From the NCBI GenBank assembly GCA_036742665.1, contig DAINQP010000204.1, forward strand, positions 1 to 10,531: 10,531 bases of DNA. The letters are read 5' to 3'. This stretch comes from Gp6-AA40 sp036742665 (lineage in GTDB: Bacteria; Acidobacteriota; Vicinamibacteria; Vicinamibacterales; UBA2999). How positions within the stretch are numbered: the first letter of the stretch is position 1; every line of letters starts with the position of its first letter. The notes under the pieces were generated by a model. It saw only the letters and a list, made by a program, of their open reading frames with translations, ran no database searches and was not told where the DNA came from. Positions 5,544 through 10,531 of the stretch are shown piece by piece. The position numbers and the translations under genes were made by a program.

Positions 5544-7337
5544 GTGAGTACGTCGCTCGAAGATTACGCGCTGATCGGCGACTGCGAGACCGCCGCACTG
5601 GTGTCGCGCGCGGGATCGATCGACTGGCTCTGCTGGCCACGATTCGACTCGCCCGCGTGTTTTGCTGCGCTCCTCGGTGGGCCCGAGCATGGCCGATGGC
5701 TGATCGAAGCCGACGATGAGCGCGCGCGTACGACGCGCTGCTACCGCGCCAACACCTTGATCCTCGAGACCCGTTTCGAAACAGCCGATGGCGTCGTCCT
5801 CCTCATCGACTTCATGCCCCCGCGCGGACGCAACTCCGACATCGTCCGGCTCGTGCGAGGCGAGAAGGGCCGTGTGCGCATGCGCATGGAGCTGGTGCTT
5901 CGCTTCGACTACGGCCGCACCGTTCCGTGGGTCACGCGCATGGAGGATGGCACGCTGCGCGCGATCGCCGGTCCGGACCTGGTGACGCTGCACACGCCGG
6001 CGCCGATCCACGGCGCGGACATGAAGACGGTGGCGGAATTCGAGGTGGCCGCCGGCGACACGGTGCCATTCGTGCTGACACATGGACCGTCGAACCACAA
6101 ACCGCCGAAAGCTATCGATCCCGAATCAGCGCTGGAAGAGACCGAGAAGTTCTGGACGAAATGGGCGGCAAAGAGCCAATCGCAAGGTGCGTGGGACGAG
6201 GCGGTCATGCGCTCGCTGATCGTTCTCAAGGCACTGACCTACAGGCCGACCGGCGGACTGGTCGCCGCGCCAACGACCTCGCTGCCGGAGCTGGTCGGTG
6301 GCACGAGGAATTGGGACTACCGCTACTGCTGGCTGCGCGATGCAACGATGACCCTGCTGGCAATGATGAACGCCGGCTACTACGACGAAGCCCGCGACTG
6401 GAGCGCCTGGCTGCTGCGCGCCGCGGCCGGAGCACCGGCGCAACTGCAGATCATGTACAGCCTGGCCGGTGAGCGATGGCTGCCCGAGGTCGAGATTCCG
6501 TGGCTTCCGGGCTACGAGAACTCCAGACCAGTGCGCGTTGGCAACGCCGCGAGCGATCAACTGCAGCTCGATGTCTACGGCGAGGTGATGGACGCGTTGC
6601 ACCAGGCTCGCCGCGGCGGACAGAAATTGACCGACGCCGACTGGGCGTTCCAGTGTGCAGTGCTCAAGCACCTCGAGGCGGTGTGGCAGCGGCCGGATTA
6701 CGGCCTCTGGGAAATCCGCGGTGAGCCGCGACATTTCACCTACTCAAAGGTGATGTGCTGGGTGGCCTTCGATCGCGCCATTCACGACCTCGAGGAGTTC
6801 GGCCTGGAGGGTCCGGTGCACCATTGGCGCCGGCTACGTCAGATTATCCACAACGATGTGTGCGAACGCGGCTTCGATGACGAGCTGGGCTCCTTCGTTC
6901 AGTCGTATGGCTCGAAGGAACTCGACGCCAGCCTGCTGCTGATCCCCACGGTGGGCTTTCTTCCGCCGGACGACCCACGCATTCGCGGCACGATCGCGGC
7001 GATCGAGAAGCGGTTGTTCGTCGATGGCTTCCTGCTGCGCTACGACACGCATACCTCCGACGATGGCCTGCCGGCAGGAGAGGGCGCATTCCTGGCGTGC
7101 ACGTTCTGGATGGCCGATGCGTACGCGATGGTCGGCCGCATCGGCGATGCGCGCGAACTGTTCGAACGTTTGCTGGCGCTGAGAAATGATGTCGGACTGC
7201 TCCCCGAAGAGTGCGATACGAAAGGCCGCCGCATGGTGGGTAACTTTCCTCAGGCCTTTTCCCACGTCGCATTGGTCAACACCGCGCACAACCTCTCGCG
7301 CGCGACGAAGCCCGCGCAACAGCGCGCGGAGTCCTGA
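5544..7337 (+). CDS. GH15 family glucoamylase/trehalase-like glycoside hydrolase
   Basis: A 597-residue cytoplasmic enzyme with no signal peptide. It opens with STSLEDYALIGDCETAALV and GSIDWLCWPRFDSPACFAALLG, the N-terminal beta-sandwich signature of bacterial GH15 proteins. The (alpha/alpha)6 catalytic barrel includes NWDYRYCWLRDA (about residue 256 on), GLWEIRGEPRHFTYSKVMCW with probable catalytic Glu390, and LPAGEGAFLACTFW with probable second catalytic Glu513. Both assignments are by family analogy. GH15 enzymes invert the anomeric centre and release glucose from starch-type glucans, trehalose or related alpha-glucosides. The exact substrate cannot be read from sequence. I start at the GTG at 5544 because homologues typically begin just before the EDYALIGD segment and GGAAGGA lies 11 bases upstream. 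The in-frame GTG at 5523 is an alternative. Length is normal for the family and both acids are present, so it should be active. Confidence 0.93.
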   Translation: MSTSLEDYALIGDCETAALVSRAGSIDWLCWPRFDSPACFAALLGGPEHGRWLIEADDERARTTRCYRANTLILETRFETADGVVLLIDFMPPRGRNSDIVRLVRGEKGRVRMRMELVLRFDYGRTVPWVTRMEDGTLRAIAGPDLVTLHTPAPIHGADMKTVAEFEVAAGDTVPFVLTHGPSNHKPPKAIDPESALEETEKFWTKWAAKSQSQGAWDEAVMRSLIVLKALTYRPTGGLVAAPTTSLPELVGGTRNWDYRYCWLRDATMTLLAMMNAGYYDEARDWSAWLLRAAAGAPAQLQIMYSLAGERWLPEVEIPWLPGYENSRPVRVGNAASDQLQLDVYGEVMDALHQARRGGQKLTDADWAFQCAVLKHLEAVWQRPDYGLWEIRGEPRHFTYSKVMCWVAFDRAIHDLEEFGLEGPVHHWRRLRQIIHNDVCERGFDDELGSFVQSYGSKELDASLLLIPTVGFLPPDDPRIRGTIAAIEKRLFVDGFLLRYDTHTSDDGLPAGEGAFLACTFWMADAYAMVGRIGDARELFERLLALRNDVGLLPEECDTKGRRMVGNFPQAFSHVALVNTAHNLSRATKPAQQRAES

Positions 7338-7427
7338 GCAGCCGTGGTTGAGGGTGGCGTGAGTACGCCTGAGTCAAAAGGCGGGTCTACGAGCTTCCAG
7401 GAGCGCCCGACGATCGCGCGTCAGTGC

Positions 7428-7704
7428 TCATCCTCCAAAGCGTTTGAGCTCGACAGCGGTAATGTCGAACTGCTGAATCTCTGGTTTCACGCGGCCGCCA
7501 TCTCGAGCGGCGTACGTGTCGCAACACCGCAGAGTCCTCCTTCTCGATAACCGCCCATCCACTCGCGTCGTAAAGAACGAGGAAACGGCGCGCATGAGCA
7601 TCGTTGACGAGGTGGCGGTTGAATAGACGCTCCTGTCGATCCTCTGAGCGGCTCTGCCTTTCGTTGCCGAGACATGGCGCGACAGTGCTCGACCACGGTT
7701 GCAT
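7428..7704 (-). pseudogene. small unrecognised protein gene, probably frameshifted
   Basis: On the minus strand one frame encodes RLFNRHLVNDAHARRFLVLY, then DASGWAVIEKEDSAVLRHV and RRSRWR. After that the frame degenerates, while the neighbouring frame gives RVKPEIQQFDITAVELKRFGG and a stop at 7428. Removing one base from the GGCC at about 7494-7497 joins them as SRWRRVKPEIQQFDITAVEL. The joined order is a charged strand-rich N-terminal half, a W-x-x-V motif and an amphipathic helix, which reads like a compact alpha/beta small protein. I associate this pattern loosely with short DWHRVE-type hypothetical proteins of environmental bacteria, without certainty. The start is unclear: the ATG at 7704 is in frame but has no good ribosome binding site, and the conserved part begins nearer 7640. 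Either a recent pseudogene or a sequencing error. Function unknown. Confidence 0.5.
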
Positions 7705-7747
7705 CACGCGAATGACTGGCATGTAAAGTGCTGGTTTGGCCCGTGCA

Positions 7748-7774
7748 GCCGATTCGCGACGAGGACGAATCGGC
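7748..7774 (+). promoter_or_regulatory. perfect 9-bp inverted repeat in the leader of the Lys-rich small gene
   Basis: GCCGATTCG (7748-7756) and CGAATCGGC (7766-7774) are perfectly complementary across a 9-base spacer. The repeat ends 4 bases before the GGAGG Shine-Dalgarno (7779-7783) of the gene starting at 7789. It could be a dimeric repressor operator or an RNA stem controlling translation. The sequence alone does not decide. Confidence 0.6.
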
Positions 7775-7788
7775 GAGCGGAGGCACGC

Positions 7789-8094
7789 ATGAAACTGGTG
7801 AATCGGAAGACTCAGAAGGCGATCCGAAAGAGCCTGAAGAAGGCCCTCAAGAAGCACGGGCCGAAGATCGTCGCCGGCCTTGCGGCCAGCATTGCCTCGA
7901 CGCTGGCGACGCTCGCGTCCACTGACGCGCCTGGCACGAAGGGCCGGCAATCGAATCTTCGAAAGGCCGTCCGCGAGGTCTCCCACGTGTTGACGGGTGA
8001 CACGGGCAAGAAATCGCGCAAGCGCGGCGTCCGCCGGGAGCGACTCGCCAAGACTGCCGAACGCGACGAGGCAACATCCGAACGGACGATGTAA
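7789..8094 (+). CDS. Lys/Arg-rich small hypothetical protein
   Basis: A 101-residue, strongly basic protein of no family I can name. GGAGG at 7779-7783, five bases before the ATG, supports the start. Residues 1-24 are an amphipathic Lys-rich helix (KLVNRKTQKAIRKSLKKALK, then KHGPK). A small-residue hydrophobic stretch follows (IVAGLAASIASTLATLAS, about 27-44), which could be a membrane-inserting or packing helix. The remainder is polar, with a second basic cluster (GKKSRKRGVRRERLAK) and an acidic, Thr/Ser-rich tail. This could be a nucleic-acid- or membrane-associated protein. It heads a run of plus-strand genes: small protein A begins 11 bases after its stop, so the two are very likely co-transcribed. 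The leader carries a perfect inverted repeat. Confidence 0.75.
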   Translation: MKLVNRKTQKAIRKSLKKALKKHGPKIVAGLAASIASTLATLASTDAPGTKGRQSNLRKAVREVSHVLTGDTGKKSRKRGVRRERLAKTAERDEATSERTM

Positions 8095-8105
8095 GTTCGC
8101 GGCGC

Positions 8106-8459
8106 ATGACCGGAAACCTCCACACGTTTCTGCGCGGGTCCAAGGATGCGGCGCTCGCACTGGCGGCTCGTACATTCGTCAACACCAGATTCACCAGGAT
8201 CGGCCAGATGACTGAGCTGTCAGTCGATACGAAGAAGCGCACCATCCGTGTGCGACTGGAACTGAAAGGCGAAGACGAGCCGATCGACATTCACGTGAAG
8301 AAGTACAGCCTCGAGCGCCGAACCACTCGCGCCACGCTGACGATCGTGGATGCCGTCGCGTCCCGCAAATGGATGACAGAGGCGATGAAAGAATTCGTGA
8401 TCGGCCAGAGGTTCGCCATTCCGCAACGAGCTGTCGCAATCCTGAAGCTGCTGACGTAG
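8106..8459 (+). CDS. small hypothetical protein A (paralogue of 9187-9546)
   Basis: A 117-residue protein of unknown family, clearly homologous to protein B at 9187-9546. Shared blocks include GN-H-FLRGSKD (residues 3-13), RIGQM-E-S-DT, RVRLEL-GE, IHV--Y, RATLTI--A-ASR-W-TE, and IP-RA-AI-KLL at the C-terminus. The likely fold is an amphipathic N-terminal helix, a beta-sheet core with repeated strands (IRVRLELKG, IDIHVKKYSL, RATLTIVDAV), and C-terminal helices. There is no signal peptide and no convincing membrane segment. It starts 11 bases after the Lys-rich gene. No strong Shine-Dalgarno is seen, which fits translational coupling to that gene. I cannot assign a function. Confidence 0.85.
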   Translation: MTGNLHTFLRGSKDAALALAARTFVNTRFTRIGQMTELSVDTKKRTIRVRLELKGEDEPIDIHVKKYSLERRTTRATLTIVDAVASRKWMTEAMKEFVIGQRFAIPQRAVAILKLLT

Positions 8460-8539
8460 AAGTGGCCGAGTAAAGCGAATAGCCGCCTCAGGGGTTCACC
8501 GGCCTGCAAGTTGAATGAGCAGTATCGGGGGACTCAACC

Positions 8540-9043
8540 GTGAAATCAGATCTCGAAAAACTCTACAGTCACATCGCCGACATCGAAGTAGCGATGATGA
8601 CCACGCGTCGCGGCGACGGCCACCTGCAGTCGCGGGCGATGGCGACACAGAAACGCGTGTTGGGCGCCGATCTCTGGTTCGTCACGCTCGAGGATGCGCA
8701 TAAGCTGCGGGACCTCGACGCGGACCCGCACGTCAACCTCTCGTATTACAAGGACCGCACGCGCGAATGGGTGTCCGTGTCAGGCGTGGCCAGCGTGACG
8801 CGCGACCGCGCCAAGCTCCACGAGCTATGGGCGCCCGACTGGAAGGCGTGGTTCCCGAAAGACGGCGACGATCGCCACGGCACGAAGGACGATCCGCGCA
8901 TGGTGCTGATCGGCGTCGATGTGCACATGGCAGTGTTCCTCGAGGTAAACAAACCGCAGCCGGTGGTCCTCTTCGAAGTGCTCAAAGGGATGATCACTGG
9001 CTCCACGCCCGAGCTGGGCGAAACGCACGTCATCAAGAAATGA
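8540..9043 (+). CDS. pyridoxamine 5'-phosphate oxidase-like general stress protein
   Basis: A 167-residue protein of the split-barrel flavin-binding family related to general stress protein 26. It starts at GTG 8540 with GGGGGAC about eight bases upstream. Diagnostic segments are VAMMTTRRGDGHLQSRAMAT (strand, turn and Arg-Met-Ala motif), DLWFVTLEDAHKLRDLDADP, HVNLSYYKD, WVSVSGVASVTRDRAKLHELW and KAWFPKDGDD. Members bind FMN, FAD or related cofactors and are thought to act as oxidoreductases or cofactor-binding stress proteins; the substrate is unknown. The C-terminal end (AVFLEVNKPQPVVLFEVLKG) differs from the usual YWD-type tail. It sits between the paralogous small genes A and B on the same strand, 80 bases after A. 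Confidence 0.9.
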   Translation: MKSDLEKLYSHIADIEVAMMTTRRGDGHLQSRAMATQKRVLGADLWFVTLEDAHKLRDLDADPHVNLSYYKDRTREWVSVSGVASVTRDRAKLHELWAPDWKAWFPKDGDDRHGTKDDPRMVLIGVDVHMAVFLEVNKPQPVVLFEVLKGMITGSTPELGETHVIKK

Positions 9044-9186
9044 GGATCAGTCGCATATTCGTCGGCAATCCGTTTGCTAGCGCTGCTCGCCTATCGTCAG
9101 CTACTCGAGACATTCGAGGAAATCGCCCGGCGTTCACATATATGACCCGGACGCGCACACAATAATGGTCACTGGAACACAGCGAG

Positions 9187-9546
9187 GTGACGACGACGGG
9201 CAATATCCACGATTTTCTGCGCGGCTCGAAAGATGTGGCGATTGCGGTCGCTGTCCGGAGTTTTTTCAATTCGAAGTACAGCCGGATCGGCCAGATGAGC
9301 GAGGTGTCGATCGATACGACCATGCGCGAGTTCCGCGTCCGCCTGGAACTGGTTGGCGAATCCACCGCGGTCGAAATTCACGTCGGCAACTACAACATCG
9401 AGCAGCACGGCGAGCGGGCGACTTTGACGATTGGCGAGGCGACGGCCTCGCGCGAATGGGTCACTGAGTTGCTGCGCCAGTTCGTCGTCGGTCGGCCGAT
9501 CGACATTCCGGAGCGAGCGGCGGCGATCGTTAAGCTCCTGGGGTAA
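9187..9546 (+). CDS. small hypothetical protein B (paralogue of 8106-8459)
   Basis: A 119-residue protein beginning at GTG 9187, aligned almost end to end with protein A without internal gaps. By eye about 64 of 115 positions are identical. Conserved blocks are GNIHDFLRGSKD, RIGQMSEVSIDT, RVRLELVGE, RATLTIGEATASREW and IPERAAAIVKLLG. B is less Lys-rich than A and has more acidic and hydrophobic replacements in the middle, so the two copies have diverged and may not be interchangeable. The Shine-Dalgarno is weak (GGA at 9173-9175, GCGAG next to the start). It lies 143 bases after the general stress gene, so it may have its own promoter. Function unknown. Confidence 0.85.
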   Translation: MTTTGNIHDFLRGSKDVAIAVAVRSFFNSKYSRIGQMSEVSIDTTMREFRVRLELVGESTAVEIHVGNYNIEQHGERATLTIGEATASREWVTELLRQFVVGRPIDIPERAAAIVKLLG

Positions 9547-9573
9547 GAGACGCGTGGGCTCGGAGCAAGAGGC

Positions 9574-9599
9574 GCCGGGTCCCAAGAACAGGACCCGGC
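9574..9599. terminator. hairpin between convergent genes, likely bidirectional terminator
   Basis: GCCGGGTCC (9574-9582) pairs perfectly with GGACCCGGC (9591-9599) around an 8-base loop. It lies 27 bases after the stop of protein B and 10 bases from the end of the convergent Mn-catalase/DUF892 gene. Position and stem strength fit a shared terminator. Neither side shows a clear U-tract. Confidence 0.6.
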
Positions 9600-9609
9600 C
9601 TACGTTCCG

Positions 9610-10531
9610 CTATTCCTCGTTCACGCTCATCGACGTTCGCGCGCGCTTCGGCTCCTTAGTCATTCCCGTCCTGAACTCCGACATCAATTCGCGCGCGAGC
9701 TGTGTCATCAGGTTATCGGCGATCTCCTCTTCCGCCAGCGATCGATTGAGGAGCGTCGCGACTGCAGGCAAGCCAATCTGGCCGGCCATTGTTCGGGCCG
9801 TGCCGTACGCAGAGATCTCATAGTGTTCGACCTTCTGCGCCGCGGCGATCAGCGCCAGGTCTGCCGCCGCATCGCCCTGTTCGCTGGCTTCTTCGATGAC
9901 TTCGTCGCCTTCTTCGAGAAGACCTGCCATGCCCTTGCACGGCTTGCCGGTCGCGGGCTCGCCGATGAGTGCGAACACTTCCTTGAGCCGTTCGACCTGC
10001 TCCTTCGTTTCCTCGAGATGATTCTCGAGCGCGAATTTCAACGATTCGCTACGCGCGGCCGTGACCATTTTCGGCAGCGCCTTTACGAGCTGGCCTTCGG
10101 CATTGAAGAGGTCATGCAGCTGCTCGATCAACAACTGCTCGATCATCTCCGGATCAGCGGCGCTGCTCGTCGTCCGATCGTCAACACCGGCTTCGCCTGC
10201 CGTCTCCTCGGCGGCACGGCTCAGTGACTGGAAGGCGGGCGCTTCGACGAACTGGAAATCTCCGCCTTCGTTCCACGGCCCGCGGGCATCGACCTCGCCG
10301 TCCTCGCCCTGACCCGTCGAGGTGTTGAAGAACTGATCGACGAGGCCCGGAGTGGGCGGAATGCGGCCGATCATGAACGGCGGCTTCTCCATGCTTTCGA
10401 GCGCAGCAGCGAACGCTTTCATGTGCGTGATCTCGCGCGTCATCAGAAACTGCAGCGCGTCTTTGGTGCCGGGGTCGGTTGTGAAATTGATCAGGCGTTC
10501 GTAAACGATCTTGGCGCGCGCTTCCGCGGCG
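9610..10531 (-). CDS. manganese catalase fused to DUF892 ferritin-like domain (5' end outside window)
   Basis: The frame is open to the window edge, giving 306 residues without the N-terminus. The first part is the C-terminal half of a manganese catalase: AAEARAKIVYERLINFTTDP, then ALQFLMTREITHMKAFAAAL and PPTPGLVDQFFNTSTGQGE, ending near GPWNEGGDFQFVEAP. The Glu of the AEARAKIVYE helix and the His of TREITHMKAF are probable dimanganese ligands by family analogy. After an acidic Ala/Thr/Ser linker (about residues 105-125) comes a DUF892 (YciE/YciF-like) four-helix domain: EQLLIEQLHDLFNAEGQLVK, HLEETKEQVERLKEVF, GKPCKGMAGLLEEGDEVIEE and AAAQKVEHYEISAYGTARTM. Mn catalase breaks down hydrogen peroxide without heme. 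DUF892 proteins are stress-induced and ferritin-like. The fusion suggests a combined peroxide and metal stress role (inference). A basic Ser/Thr-rich tail follows. Convergent with protein B. Confidence 0.92.
   Translation of the reverse strand, partial: AAEARAKIVYERLINFTTDPGTKDALQFLMTREITHMKAFAAALESMEKPPFMIGRIPPTPGLVDQFFNTSTGQGEDGEVDARGPWNEGGDFQFVEAPAFQSLSRAAEETAGEAGVDDRTTSSAADPEMIEQLLIEQLHDLFNAEGQLVKALPKMVTAARSESLKFALENHLEETKEQVERLKEVFALIGEPATGKPCKGMAGLLEEGDEVIEEASEQGDAAADLALIAAAQKVEHYEISAYGTARTMAGQIGLPAVATLLNRSLAEEEIADNLMTQLARELMSEFRTGMTKEPKRARTSMSVNEE

Noticed and set aside
7699..7729. Possible promoter TTGCAT-N17-TGTAAA before the Lys-rich gene
   Set aside because: Only 3/6 and 4/6 matches to the sigma-70 hexamers, and the organism's promoter consensus is unknown.
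7387..8175. 262-residue minus-strand open frame
   Set aside because: Most of it is antisense to the Lys-rich gene and protein A. Only the part below about 7704 looks protein-like, and it is reported separately as a frameshifted gene.
9040..9165. 41-residue frame overlapping the stop of the general stress gene (ATGA overlap)
   Set aside because: The overlap is suggestive of coupling, but the sequence has no recognisable features and no ribosome binding site of its own was seen. I treat it as chance.

Overview
The window is GC-rich DNA with strong third-position G/C bias. It suggests an environmental Acidobacteriota-type chromosome, possibly Vicinamibacteria. This is an inference from the mix of genes: a CBM9-like/DUF5916 outer-membrane protein, a DUF4382 lipoprotein, an LTxxQ-like periplasmic protein, a GH15 enzyme and a Mn-catalase/DUF892 fusion, with GC-rich palindromes between genes. 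No marker gene fixes the taxon. There are no rRNA, tRNA, transposase, integrase or CRISPR features, so this looks like ordinary chromosome.

Layout. 1-944 (minus): an exported Spy/CpxP-like small protein (426-944), then a small coiled-coil membrane protein (6-317). Between them lie a hairpin and three tandem heptamers. 945-1150: a dense REP-like palindrome. 1151-1488 (plus): a YCII/DGPF-domain gene broken by one frameshift. 1489-1659: a second GC-rich repeat region. 1660-3855 (plus): a 731-residue CBM9-like/DUF5916 protein. 3856-4289: no supportable gene. 4290-4853 (minus): a DUF4382 lipoprotein. It is divergent from a small PilZ-like protein (5107-5454, plus), which is followed by a GH15 glucoamylase/trehalase-type enzyme (5544-7337, plus).

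7428-7704 (minus) is a small unrecognised gene that looks frameshifted. 7789-9546 (plus) is a compact set: a Lys-rich small protein, small unknown protein A, a pyridoxamine-oxidase-like general stress protein, and small unknown protein B. A and B are clear paralogues, about 55% identical by eye. A perfect 9-bp inverted repeat sits just upstream of the ribosome binding site of the first gene. 9610-10531 (minus, cut by the window edge) encodes the end of a manganese catalase fused to a DUF892 ferritin-like domain, convergent with the cluster and separated from it by a hairpin.

The left and middle parts are mostly cell-envelope and carbohydrate genes. The right third has a stress flavour: a flavin-type general stress protein, peroxide detoxification, and a ferritin-like domain. 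The least explained material is the Lys-rich protein with the A/B pair. I see a plausible small stress-associated locus there, but nothing in the sequence proves a system.
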